In this document: one piece after another, positions 1-6,753 of the stretch | How the letters are laid out: the number at the start of each line of letters is the position of its first letter | Numbering within the stretch: position 1 is the first letter of the stretch | Source of the DNA: Chromatocurvus sp046260215 | Lineage (GTDB): Bacteria > Pseudomonadota > Gammaproteobacteria > Pseudomonadales > Halieaceae | Assembly (NCBI GenBank): GCA_046260215.1 | Contig: JBHEPQ010000336.1 | Coordinates: forward strand, 1 to 9,482 | DNA length: 9,482 bases | Direction of reading: 5' to 3' | Position numbers and translations under genes: made by a program | Notes under the pieces: model-generated | The model's input: only the letters and a program-made list of their open reading frames with translations | What the model was told of the DNA's origin: nothing | Databases searched by the model: none

Positions 1-1
1 G

Positions 2-175
2 GGCATCCGCGCATCGGGTGATGCCGCGGATGACCAGCGTCGTATCGTCACGCCGGCGACAGCCCTGGAGCTGGGTTCCGATTACCTGGTCATTGGTCGC
101 TCCGTCACGGCGGCCGCAGACCCCGGAGCGTCCCTGGCGGCGATCGTTGCGGGGATACCCGACGCCCGGCGTTGA
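2..175 (+). CDS. pyrF: Orotidine 5'-phosphate decarboxylase, C-terminal fragment (5' end outside window)
   Basis: This is the last 57 codons of a gene that enters from the left edge. The reading frame starting at base 2 begins GIRASGDAADDQRR, continues through a TPATALELGSDYLVIGRSVT stretch and ends at a TGA at 173-175. The GIR phosphate-binding motif, the DDQRR segment and the GRSVT motif (GRPIT/GRPVT in relatives) in this order are typical of the C-terminus of bacterial PyrF, the cytosolic enzyme that converts OMP to UMP in the last step of pyrimidine synthesis. The active-site Asp/Lys residues lie upstream, outside the window. The protein ends normally, with no sign of decay. The gene is followed by a possible terminator that overlaps its stop codon, and then by a ComEA-like gene on the same strand. 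Confidence 0.93.
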   Translation, partial: GIRASGDAADDQRRIVTPATALELGSDYLVIGRSVTAAADPGASLAAIVAGIPDARR

Positions 176-193
176 CCACGCGGGGGGGTTTTT
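165..193 (+). terminator. Possible intrinsic terminator of pyrF
   Basis: CCCGGCG (165-171) pairs with CGCGGGG (179-185) around a 7-base loop, with one internal G-G mismatch. Three more G and then five T (189-193) follow. The stem covers the pyrF stop codon. The mismatch makes it only moderately convincing. Confidence 0.4.
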
Positions 194-327
194 CGTCAGA
201 TTGATCCATTGTCTTCAGTTGGCGTTCCGGCGCTGCTAGTCTTCCCCTTACCGCAGCGGCCGGGATGGCCTCTGCAGCGTGCCGCGCAATCCCGCCGGTA
301 TCGCAAAACAGTCATGGAGACGAGCCA
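176..327 (+). other. Intergenic region pyrF to ComEA-like gene, weak promoter candidate
   Basis: No gene is supported here. A weak sigma-70-like candidate is TTCAGT (214-219), 17 bases, then TAGTCT (237-242). The last three spacer bases are TGC, so an extended -10 (TGn) is present, but the hexamers are poor. A good ribosome binding site, GGAGA (316-320), stands 7 bases before the ATG at 328. A promoter somewhere in this gap is expected if the pyrF terminator works. Confidence 0.25.
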
Positions 328-723
328 ATGAAACGTTCTGACCTGCTATCACGTTATACACCCATCGTAATGTCGCGGGGGATTTTTCCGCGTCTGTCCC
401 GGGTCCCGATTCACCGGAAGATTCTCGGTAGCCTGTTGCTCGCGGCGACGCTGGCAATGGGTCTTCCGGCGCCGCAGATCAGCGCCCAGGAGGAACCCGT
501 CGCGCAGGCGCAGGCGCAGCCGCAGCAGACCGTGAATATCAATACCGCGAAAGCTGAGGCGCTGTCCTCGCTTCTGTCGGGGGTCGGGCCGGCCCGCGCC
601 GAGGCGATTGTCCGCTACCGCGAAATGTACGGTCCTTTCGAATCGATGGAGGAGCTACTGGAAGTCAGCGGCGTTGGTGAAGCGACGCTGGCACGCAACC
701 GCGCGCTCATAACGCTGGAATAA
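328..723 (+). CDS. ComEA-like exported helix-hairpin-helix protein
   Basis: This 131-residue protein has a basic N-terminus, a hydrophobic stretch at about residues 32-45, a likely signal peptidase site after PQISA (about residue 53) and a short Gln/Ala-rich linker (57-67). The C-terminal domain from about 69 to 131 opens with VNINTAKAEAL and carries two helix-hairpin-helix units, SGVGPARAEAIVRYR and SGVGEATLARNR. This is the compact ComEA DNA-binding fold, which in competent bacteria binds incoming DNA in the periplasm. Many Gammaproteobacteria carry such short paralogues whose role in DNA uptake is unproven. The start at 328 is chosen because GGAGA lies 7 bases upstream; an in-frame ATG at 265 and another at 370 lack such a site. 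In pseudomonads a gene of this kind often sits next to wbpM at the edge of the O-antigen locus, which fits the neighbours here. Family confidence is high; function in this organism is inferred. Confidence 0.85.
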   Translation: MKRSDLLSRYTPIVMSRGIFPRLSRVPIHRKILGSLLLAATLAMGLPAPQISAQEEPVAQAQAQPQQTVNINTAKAEALSSLLSGVGPARAEAIVRYREMYGPFESMEELLEVSGVGEATLARNRALITLE

Positions 724-755
724 GCTGCGGGCATCCGTATCATGGCGGCTTCGAG

Positions 756-796
756 CTGGCGTCTTTGCTTCTGGCGCCAGCGACGCCGGTTTTTTT
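756..796 (+). terminator. Intrinsic terminator after the ComEA-like gene
   Basis: CTGGCGTC (756-763) pairs with GACGCCGG (782-789), 8 base pairs with one G-U. The 18-base loop contains the palindrome CTGGCGCCAG (771-780), and seven T (790-796) follow directly. This is a good rho-independent terminator. It ends only four bases before the AGGGAGG ribosome binding site of the next gene. Confidence 0.75.
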
Positions 797-817
797 GCGC
801 AGGGAGGCGACCGCCGC

Positions 818-1771
818 TTGAAGTGCCTGGTCACAGGACCGACGGGATTTATCGGCCGTGCGCTGTGCCAGGCGCTGACCGCGGCCGGGCATGATGTCAC
901 CGGTCTGCTGCGGCGGGCCGATCCTTCTCCCGCTTGCATGCCGCATCTGTCTCACGACCTGCGTGAAGCGTTGCCGGACACCTTGTCGTTACGCGGTTTC
1001 GATGCCGTATTCCACGTCGCGGGCGTGGCACATCGACGGGCGCCGGCCGCCTGTCATAGCGCGGTCAATGAAAGAGCGAGTATCGCGCTGGCACAGCGTG
1101 CGGCGCGGGATGGCGTCAGGCGTTTCGTTTTTCTGAGCAGCGTCAAGGCCATGGGGTGCACTGGTGCTCCGGTAGCGCGCGCTGAAACAGAGAGCGAGGC
1201 CCCCATTGGTGCCTATGCCGTCAGCAAGCGACGCGCCGAGATGGCGCTGGTGCAGCTGGCCGGCGAGTCGGCCCTGGAGGTAGTCGTGCTGCGTCCCGCG
1301 CTGGTCTACGGAGCCGGTGTCGGTGGCAATCTCGCGGCACTGGTGTCCTGGGTGCGCCGCGGGCTGCCTATGGTCCCCGAGGTCGGGGCGCGATCGATGG
1401 TGTCCCGCGACGACCTGGTGCGATTGCTGGTCGCACTCGCCGGCACGACTGTTCACGGGCTGCCGCCAGACGGGGCAGTGTGGAACGTCACGGACGATCA
1501 GGCCTATAGTACCCATCGCCTGATGCTGGCGCTGTCTTCTGCCATGCGGCGTCCGGTGTCGAGGCTGGTCATGCCCGTTAGCGGCTGGCGGATTCTGGGC
1601 GCCTGTGCCGATCTGCAGCGGCGGGCTCCCATCGGCACGACAGCGTCTGCGTTGCTAGGTGACGAGCTCTACGACAGCCGGGCAGTGGGTGCGGCGACCG
1701 GCTGGCAGCCGCGGCAGTGTTTCGAGGATGTTGCGCCCGCGATCGTGCGCGCAGCAGCGGTAGCCCGTTGA
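818..1771 (+). CDS. wbpV: WbpV-like NAD-dependent sugar nucleotide reductase/epimerase (SDR family)
   Basis: This 317-residue extended short-chain dehydrogenase carries the NAD-binding GPTGFIG at residues 7-13, a FLSSVKAMG strand with the catalytic Ser at about 107-108, the YxxxK pair Tyr133/Lys137 (YAVSK) and the substrate-side LRPALVYG segment at about 158-165. It belongs to the NAD-dependent epimerase/dehydratase family. The closest named type I can support is WbpV/WbpK of Pseudomonas, which with WbpM gives UDP-D-QuiNAc or UDP-D-FucNAc by reducing C4 of the keto intermediate. Which of the two products is made cannot be told from sequence by eye. The start is the TTG at 818: the protein then opens MKCLVTGPTGF as family members do, with AGGGAGG (801-807) 10 bases upstream. 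It is first in a tight + strand run with the wbpL-like gene, whose TTG start overlaps its stop (TTGA). A terminator lies immediately upstream, so its transcription source is unclear. Confidence 0.82.
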   Translation: MKCLVTGPTGFIGRALCQALTAAGHDVTGLLRRADPSPACMPHLSHDLREALPDTLSLRGFDAVFHVAGVAHRRAPAACHSAVNERASIALAQRAARDGVRRFVFLSSVKAMGCTGAPVARAETESEAPIGAYAVSKRRAEMALVQLAGESALEVVVLRPALVYGAGVGGNLAALVSWVRRGLPMVPEVGARSMVSRDDLVRLLVALAGTTVHGLPPDGAVWNVTDDQAYSTHRLMLALSSAMRRPVSRLVMPVSGWRILGACADLQRRAPIGTTASALLGDELYDSRAVGAATGWQPRQCFEDVAPAIVRAAAVAR

Positions 1772-2748
1772 GCGCTGAGGCGCTGCTTTTTCTGCCCGCG
1801 TTACTGGCTGCTATCGCATTGTGTGCCATCTACCGTTGGCGCGCCGCGGCTGCCGGCTGGCTGGCCTATCCGGATGCGCGCAGTTCCCATCGCAACGCCA
1901 CCGTCAGCGGTGCCGGGGTCGCGATCGTAGCGGCGCTGGCGCTCACGCTGCTTCTGCTCGGCCCGGCTCTGCCGCAGGCCGGTCATGTTTTACTGGTCTT
2001 CGCTGTGTTGCTGTCGCTGCTGGGTCTCATCGATGATCTGGTGAATCTGGGTGTCCGTCTGCGTCTCGGACTGTATGCTGTCGCGGCGGCGTTGACCGCG
2101 GCCTGGATCTGCGCCCCCGGTGGCGCGTGGCCAGGCCTGGTGATCACGGGTCTTGTGGCACTCTGGATACTGGGGTTCAGTAACCTGTTCAACTTCATGG
2201 ATGGCATCGACGGACTGGCGGCGCTGCAGGCCCTGTCGGCCGCGCTTGTGCTGGGTGGTATCGGCAGCTGGCTTGACGTCGGACACTGGTACATCGCGAT
2301 CTGTTTTTCCCTGGCGGGTGCATTCGCGGGGTTCCTGGTTTTCAATCGCCCGCGAGCACGGCTTTTCATGGGCGATGCCGGGAGTATTCCCGCCGGCTAT
2401 CTTTTGGCGGCGCTGCTGGTTTCGGGCTGGTGGCTCGAGGCTGTTCCACTGTATGCGGGCCTGATCCTGCTCGCCGTTTTTCTCGCGGATGCCGTCACGA
2501 CGCTGGTGTTCCGCGCAGCGCGACGGCAGTCATTGGTCCGGGCTCACCGCGAGCACCTGTATCAGCGCCTGGCGCAGCGCTGGGATTCACACGCCAGGGT
2601 AGACGCCTTGTTTCTTGCCGTGCAATGGCTCTGGCTGACACCCCTTGCAATCGTCGCAGCCCTGCATCCGGCTTACGGCGCCGCGCTGTGTGTGCTGGCC
2701 TGCTTTCCACTACTTATTACCATGGTCAAATTGCGGTCAATACAGTAG
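1768..2748 (+). CDS. wbpL: WbpL-like undecaprenyl-phosphate sugar-1-phosphate transferase
   Basis: This is a 326-residue polytopic membrane protein of the MraY/WecA family. Visible family motifs, in order, are YPDARSSH (34-41), the cytoplasmic GLIDDL with Asp89/Asp90, NLFNFMDGIDG (139-149), FMGDAGS (200-206) and the basic loop AHREHLYQRL (259-268). About ten hydrophobic segments surround them. The family transfers a HexNAc phosphate from a UDP-sugar to undecaprenyl phosphate at the inner membrane, the first lipid-linked step of O-antigen or similar glycan assembly. WbpL of P. aeruginosa uses UDP-FucNAc or UDP-QuiNAc, matching the products expected from the flanking genes. The start is taken as the TTG at 1768, which shares bases with the preceding TGA and suggests coupled translation. 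There is no clear Shine-Dalgarno site. The in-frame ATG at 1717 would add 17 residues unlike the family and overlap wbpV by 55 bases. Confidence 0.85.
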   Translation: MSAEALLFLPALLAAIALCAIYRWRAAAAGWLAYPDARSSHRNATVSGAGVAIVAALALTLLLLGPALPQAGHVLLVFAVLLSLLGLIDDLVNLGVRLRLGLYAVAAALTAAWICAPGGAWPGLVITGLVALWILGFSNLFNFMDGIDGLAALQALSAALVLGGIGSWLDVGHWYIAICFSLAGAFAGFLVFNRPRARLFMGDAGSIPAGYLLAALLVSGWWLEAVPLYAGLILLAVFLADAVTTLVFRAARRQSLVRAHREHLYQRLAQRWDSHARVDALFLAVQWLWLTPLAIVAALHPAYGAALCVLACFPLLITMVKLRSIQ

Positions 2749-2818
2749 CATTCGCGGCTGGATCGGCGTAACAACAAACCAATGTCGGCAAGCGCCTCAA
2801 CCAGCGCGGAGTCAAAAT

Positions 2819-4840
2819 TTGCTTAAGAAAGCAGCGGTGGGTGTGCTGCAGGCCGGCGCCAACACCTGGCGCGGTATGCGCGAAACCATTGAAAAGCTCG
2901 TCGAGCTGCCAAGGAATATCAAGCAGGCAGTCGTTCTCCTGATCGATATGTGTTTCGTGGCCGGTGCCATGTGGGTGGCGGTCGCCTACCCCTCGGGCGT
3001 GGCATCAGTACAGCTGGGCGTCGTAGAAGTGGCCTGTGCCGCGTTGACGCTGCTCGCCAGCGCGATTATTTTCCTGCGCCTGGGCCTCTACCGCGCGGTG
3101 ATCCGCTTCATGGGACAGCAGGCCATCTGGGCGATCATCACCGCGGCGAGCTATTCCACCCTGGTCCTCGGCGCCGCCGTCTTCTTCACCCGGGCCGATG
3201 TGCCGAGGGCGATGCCCTTTGTTTACTGGGCGCTGGTGATGTTCAGCGTCGGTGGCTCGCGGCTTGTGGTCCGCGCCTACTATCAGGCCAAGTTGCGCTC
3301 CAGCTCCAAGAATGTGCTCATCTACGGTGCCGGCGAATCCGGGCGCCAGCTACTGACCGCGCTGCATCACGGCGAGCAGTATCGCGTGGTGGCGTTTGTC
3401 GATGACGATCCGCGATCCCAGTATTCGGTGATCAATGGTCTGCAGGTGGTGAATCCGCGTGACATTGAACGCCTGATCCAGGAGCACGGCATTACCCAGG
3501 TGCTGCTCGCGATTCCCTCGGCGACCCACGATCGCCGGCGGGAGATCATCAATTCTCTCGTCGGCCTGCCCGTGCACGTGCGCACCGTGCCCAAGATCAG
3601 CGAGCTGGTCTCGGGTGTCGCGAGTGTCAATCAGATTCAGGACATCGACCTGGACGATCTTCTCGGTCGCGATCCGGTACCGCCCCATCCCGAGCTCATC
3701 GATCGCTGCATTACCGGCAAGGTTGTCATGGTAACCGGTGCTGGTGGCTCTATCGGCGCGGAGCTTTGCCGGCAGATTCTCGCAGCGGGCCCACGCGAAC
3801 TGGTCCTTCTGGACAGTTCGGAGTTCGCGCTATACAGCATCGAGCGCGAACTCAAGGAGGCGCAGGCGCGCGGTGTAAATTACACCGACATGGCCTGTCT
3901 GCTCGGTTCCGTGCGCGACCAGCGGCGACTTGAGACTATCTTTCGCACATTCGCGGTGCAGACTGTCTACCACGCGGCGGCCTACAAGCATGTGCCCATG
4001 GTGGAATACAACGTGGCCGAGGGGGTCGCCAACAATGTCTTTGGCACCTGGCACGCCGCCCAGGCGGCGCGCAAGGCCCGCGTGGAAACGTTTGTTCTCG
4101 TCTCCACCGACAAAGCCGTGCGCCCCACCAATATCATGGGCGCTTCCAAGCGCTTTGCAGAGTTGATTCTCCAGGGCCTGGCCCTGGAAGAAACGCACAC
4201 GCGGTTCTGCATGGTCCGCTTCGGCAACGTGCTCGGTTCTTCCGGGTCCGTTGTGCCCCTGTTCCGCGAGCAGATAGAGAACGGCGGGCCGGTCACGGTC
4301 ACGCATCCCGAAGTGTCGCGCTACTTCATGAGCATTCAGGAGGCGGCGCAGCTGGTGCTGCAGGCCGGCGCCATGGGCACGGGCGGCGACGTGTTTGTGC
4401 TCGACATGGGCGAACCGGTGCAGATTGTCGATCTCGCCAAGCGCATGATCCGGCTTTCCGGCCATGAAGTCGGCAGCCGCAGTCCGTCGCGCAGCGGGCT
4501 GGATATCGAATTTATCGGTCTGCGCCCCGGAGAGAAACTCCACGAAGAGCTTCTCCTGGGCACATCGGTCAGCGGCACGGGGCATCCGATGATCATGCGC
4601 GCCGAGGAAGAGAGCCTCACCTATGACGAGGTGATGTCTGCGCTGGAGGGCCTGATTGCCTGTTGCGATCGCCTCGACTGCCGCGGTATCACCGATATAC
4701 TGTCGACCTCCGTCAGTGGATTTGCCCGCCACGAAATCCGCCACGACCATCTCTGGATCAAACAGGGGCCTGCTGGCCGCCGTGCTGTGGCGCTTCCGGA
4801 CATTGGCGACTCGAACGTGAAACCGCTGTTCAACGGATAA
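2819..4840 (+). CDS. wbpM: WbpM-like membrane UDP-GlcNAc 4,6-dehydratase (nucleoside-diphosphate sugar epimerase/dehydratase)
   Basis: This 673-residue protein has the full WbpM/CapD architecture. Four N-terminal membrane helices (about 37-57, 70-90, 103-124, 132-150) precede a first Rossmann domain with GAGESG (170-175), and then comes the catalytic short-chain dehydrogenase domain with GAGGSIG (307-313). The active-site region is STDKAV (429-434) followed by NIMGASK, where Met440 and Lys444 stand in the usual YxxxK position. Met in place of Tyr is the known feature of the large membrane-bound dehydratases. RPGEKLHEE lies at about 569-577. WbpM converts UDP-GlcNAc to UDP-4-keto-6-deoxy-GlcNAc, the precursor for the upstream reductase. 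The TTG at 2819 is preferred: GGAG (2808-2811) is 7 bases upstream, codons between it and the next candidate already have GC-rich third positions, and the bases before it are AT-rich. The ATG at 2876 gives 654 residues, closer to where P. aeruginosa WbpM begins (665 residues), but has no ribosome binding site. The family call is secure; the start is not. Confidence 0.9.
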   Translation: MLKKAAVGVLQAGANTWRGMRETIEKLVELPRNIKQAVVLLIDMCFVAGAMWVAVAYPSGVASVQLGVVEVACAALTLLASAIIFLRLGLYRAVIRFMGQQAIWAIITAASYSTLVLGAAVFFTRADVPRAMPFVYWALVMFSVGGSRLVVRAYYQAKLRSSSKNVLIYGAGESGRQLLTALHHGEQYRVVAFVDDDPRSQYSVINGLQVVNPRDIERLIQEHGITQVLLAIPSATHDRRREIINSLVGLPVHVRTVPKISELVSGVASVNQIQDIDLDDLLGRDPVPPHPELIDRCITGKVVMVTGAGGSIGAELCRQILAAGPRELVLLDSSEFALYSIERELKEAQARGVNYTDMACLLGSVRDQRRLETIFRTFAVQTVYHAAAYKHVPMVEYNVAEGVANNVFGTWHAAQAARKARVETFVLVSTDKAVRPTNIMGASKRFAELILQGLALEETHTRFCMVRFGNVLGSSGSVVPLFREQIENGGPVTVTHPEVSRYFMSIQEAAQLVLQAGAMGTGGDVFVLDMGEPVQIVDLAKRMIRLSGHEVGSRSPSRSGLDIEFIGLRPGEKLHEELLLGTSVSGTGHPMIMRAEEESLTYDEVMSALEGLIACCDRLDCRGITDILSTSVSGFARHEIRHDHLWIKQGPAGRRAVALPDIGDSNVKPLFNG

Positions 4841-4856
4841 ACCCAGCCCGACAGGT

Positions 4857-4878
4857 CCCCGGAGCGGTCACTCCGGGG
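4857..4878 (+). terminator. Perfect hairpin after wbpM, possible terminator
   Basis: CCCCGGAG (4857-4864) and CTCCGGGG (4871-4878) form a perfect 8-base-pair stem with a 6-base loop, 17 bases after the wbpM stop. No T-run follows (CAGTTAGTTACAG), so it may be a weak or factor-dependent terminator, or protect the 3' end of the wbp transcript. It separates the polysaccharide genes from the DHH gene. Confidence 0.4.
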
Positions 4879-4907
4879 CAGTTAGTTACAGTGCAGTGAG
4901 GTGGCTT

Positions 4908-5876
4908 ATGGCCGAGTTTGATGTCTTCAATGGCGATGCAGACGGGATCTGTGCGCTGCTCCAGCTGCGTCAGGCCGAGCCGCGCGACGCGTCCCTGATC
5001 ACTGGCGTCAAGCGCGATATCGCTCTGCTGGACCGGGTCAGCGCCGCTTCCGGTGACCGGGTCTGCGTGCTCGACGTATCGCTGGACAAAAACCGGGAGG
5101 CACTGTGCCGGGTCCTGGAAGCGGGTGCATCGGTGTGGTACTGCGACCATCACTTCGCCGGTGACATTCCCGAGAGTGACGCGCTGGAGACCCACATCAA
5201 TACCGAATCCACAGTCTGCACCAGCCTGCTCGTGAACGGTTATCTGGCGGGTGCCGGGCGTGCCTGGGCTGTCGTCGGTACGTTTGGAGACAACCTGCGC
5301 GAAAGCGCACAGCGGCTTGCCCGACCTCTCGACCTGTCTGCCGCGGCTCTCGATCAGCTGGAAAACCTGGGCATCTACATCAACTACAACGGCTACGGGT
5401 CAGACCTGGCAGAGCTGCATTTTCACCCCGGGGATCTCTATCGCGAGCTCCTTCCCTATCCCGATCCGCATACGTTCATGCACGAGAACCGCGAGACCTT
5501 TGATCGTCTGGAGTGCGGTTACCATGAGGATCTGGCGGCGGCGCGTTCGATGCAGGCAGAGCATGCGGATGACGTCGCGGCGGTGTACCTGCTTCCGGAT
5601 GCACCCTGGGCGCGCCGCGTCAGCGGCGTCTACGGCAATGCGCTGGCAAACGAGCACCCGGATCGCGCGCATGCCGTTGTCACGGAAAAGCCCGGAGGCG
5701 GTCTGCTGGTGAGCGTGCGCGCGCCGCTGTCCAGGCGCTCGGGTGCCGATGTTTTCTGTCGCCAGTACCCCACGGGTGGCGGGCGCTCGGCGGCCGCAGG
5801 CATCAACAACCTGGCCATGGATCAGCTGCCGGGCTTTGTGAGCGCTTTTGCGGCCTTTTACCGGAATGCCGGCTGA
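4908..5876 (+). CDS. DHH/DHHA1-family phosphoesterase
   Basis: This 322-residue cytosolic protein shows the DHH metal-binding set: FDVFNGDADGI (4-14, with Asp10 and Asp12), Asp56 in VCVLDVS, the DHH triad at 80-82 (YCDHHF) and Asp128 in GTFGDN. The C-terminal DHHA1 substrate-binding domain ends in PTGGGRSAAAG, with the signature at 290-298. Relatives such as NrnA and RecJ cleave phosphodiesters in short RNA, pAp, cyclic dinucleotides or ssDNA using two Mn ions. The short two-domain layout is nearer to NrnA than to RecJ, but the substrate is unknown. The signature normally reads GGGH; here Arg293 replaces the His, which may change substrate handling. The start is the ATG at 4908 with GAGG (4898-4901) 6 bases upstream; a GTG at 4896 would add four residues and overlap that site. 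The gene overlaps the following HIT gene by 11 bases, so the two are likely co-translated. Confidence 0.8.
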   Translation: MAEFDVFNGDADGICALLQLRQAEPRDASLITGVKRDIALLDRVSAASGDRVCVLDVSLDKNREALCRVLEAGASVWYCDHHFAGDIPESDALETHINTESTVCTSLLVNGYLAGAGRAWAVVGTFGDNLRESAQRLARPLDLSAAALDQLENLGIYINYNGYGSDLAELHFHPGDLYRELLPYPDPHTFMHENRETFDRLECGYHEDLAAARSMQAEHADDVAAVYLLPDAPWARRVSGVYGNALANEHPDRAHAVVTEKPGGGLLVSVRAPLSRRSGADVFCRQYPTGGGRSAAAGINNLAMDQLPGFVSAFAAFYRNAG

Positions 5877-6318
5877 TTTCCGCGGCATAAGGCCAGGCGA
5901 TAGCGCGGCTTTGCATCCCCGGCTGGCCGCAGACTGCCACCTTCTCGGTGGTGCCGGTGACGCCAGGCTGCTGCTGTCCCGGGAGGCGGCGCTGCACTGG
6001 TTTTTGCTGGTGCCGGATACCGACTGCGTCGACCTGCTGGATATGCCTGCCGGAGCCCGCGATGCGCTGATGCAGACCGCGGCCGACCTGTCTTTGATAC
6101 TCAAGGGGCCGCTGGCCTATCCCAAGGTCAATGTAGGGTCATTGGGCAATGTCGTCCCGCAGCTGCACGTGCATGTGGTGGGACGCTGCCCGGGTGATTT
6201 CTGCTGGCCCGATCGCGTCTGGGGGCGGCCCGGCCCCGGCAAGGTCTACAGCGCCGAATCACTGGAAACGTTGCGGCAGATGCTGGAAGCTGCGAAGGTA
6301 CTGACGCGCGGGGTTTGA
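5866..6318 (+). CDS. HIT-family nucleotide-binding protein
   Basis: This 150-residue protein has the histidine-triad core: KVNVGSLGN (87-95) followed by VPQLHVHVVGR (97-107). The motif therefore reads Q99-L-H101-V-H103-V-V. His101 aligns with the nucleophilic middle histidine and His103 with the third, while the first histidine is Gln. HIT proteins hydrolyse or transfer nucleoside monophosphates from phosphoramidates, dinucleoside polyphosphates or acyl-adenylates. The N-terminal half (DCHLLGG, ALHWFLLVP) matches the beta strands that usually precede the motif. The start is the ATG at 5866, inside the end of the DHH gene. No good ribosome binding site precedes it, which points to coupled translation. 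A start at 5848 would only add six residues. The substrate is not known; the pairing with a DHH phosphoesterase suggests a nucleotide-turnover role, which is inference. Confidence 0.82.
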   Translation: MPADFRGIRPGDSAALHPRLAADCHLLGGAGDARLLLSREAALHWFLLVPDTDCVDLLDMPAGARDALMQTAADLSLILKGPLAYPKVNVGSLGNVVPQLHVHVVGRCPGDFCWPDRVWGRPGPGKVYSAESLETLRQMLEAAKVLTRGV

Positions 6319-6373
6319 ACGCCGATAGCCCGCCGTCGACACTGTCATGCAAGTCCAATACGAGGAACTCCTT

Positions 6374-6748
6374 GTGAAAGAGCTGTACGCCGAACATCCC
6401 GCCATGTTCAAGAACAATCCCCTGGGTTTTATTCTGTCTGTGCTGCTCATTGCGGTGGGCGTGGGTATCATTATTCTCCTCTGGTGGTATCTGCAGACAA
6501 AAGCGTCGAAGCTCACGGTGTTCGAGAACGAAGTCATGTTCGAGAAAGGACTGCTGAGCAAGGAGCGATCGGAGGTCAATATCGGCATCGTGCGCACCGT
6601 TCGGGTCAAGCAGTCGTTTTTCAACCGAATTTTCGGCGTGGGTACGGTAGAGATCTTTACCGCGGGTGATAATCCCGAGATCGTTGCCAGGGGCATGCCG
6701 GACCCCAATCGGATCCGCGAACTGATCAAGATGGGCCAGAAGGACTGA
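6374..6748 (+). CDS. Bacterial PH-domain membrane protein
   Basis: This is a 124-residue protein with one strong N-terminal membrane segment (about residues 17-40, from GFILSVLL to ILLWWYL) followed by a cytosolic beta-rich domain. The pattern KLTVFENEVMFEKGLLSKERSEVNI, then VRTVRVKQSFFNRIFGVGTVEIFTAG and a closing PDPNRIRELI is the bacterial PH-like fold (bPH2, formerly DUF304; YdbS/YdbT type). These proteins are membrane-anchored scaffolds of unknown precise role. The GTG at 6374 is chosen because GAGGA (6362-6366) sits 7 bases upstream and relatives begin near MKxLYExxPxMF. The ATG at 6347 would add nine residues and has no ribosome binding site. The gene lies 55 bases after the HIT gene and 5 bases before the next small membrane gene, with which it probably forms a pair. 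Confidence 0.8.
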   Translation: MKELYAEHPAMFKNNPLGFILSVLLIAVGVGIIILLWWYLQTKASKLTVFENEVMFEKGLLSKERSEVNIGIVRTVRVKQSFFNRIFGVGTVEIFTAGDNPEIVARGMPDPNRIRELIKMGQKD

Positions 6749-6753
6749 GCCCG

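Noticed and set aside
1757..1764. GCGGTAGC just before the wbpL start, resembling the core of an ops element used by RfaH in polysaccharide operons
   Set aside because: It is an 8-base match inside coding sequence, not in an operon leader, and the flanking bases do not fit; such a match is likely by chance in this length.
4117..4150. Missing catalytic Tyr in the WbpM dehydrogenase domain (Met in the YxxxK position)
   Set aside because: This is the known normal state of the large membrane-bound WbpM/CapD dehydratases, not a defect.
3830..4750. A 306-codon open frame on - antisense to wbpM
   Set aside because: wbpM is clearly real across this span; the antisense frame is a by-product of its codon bias.
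6315..6343. TTGAAC, 17 bases, GACACT as a promoter for the PH-domain gene
   Set aside because: The -10 hexamer matches only 3 of 6 consensus positions and the site overlaps the end of the HIT gene; too weak to call.
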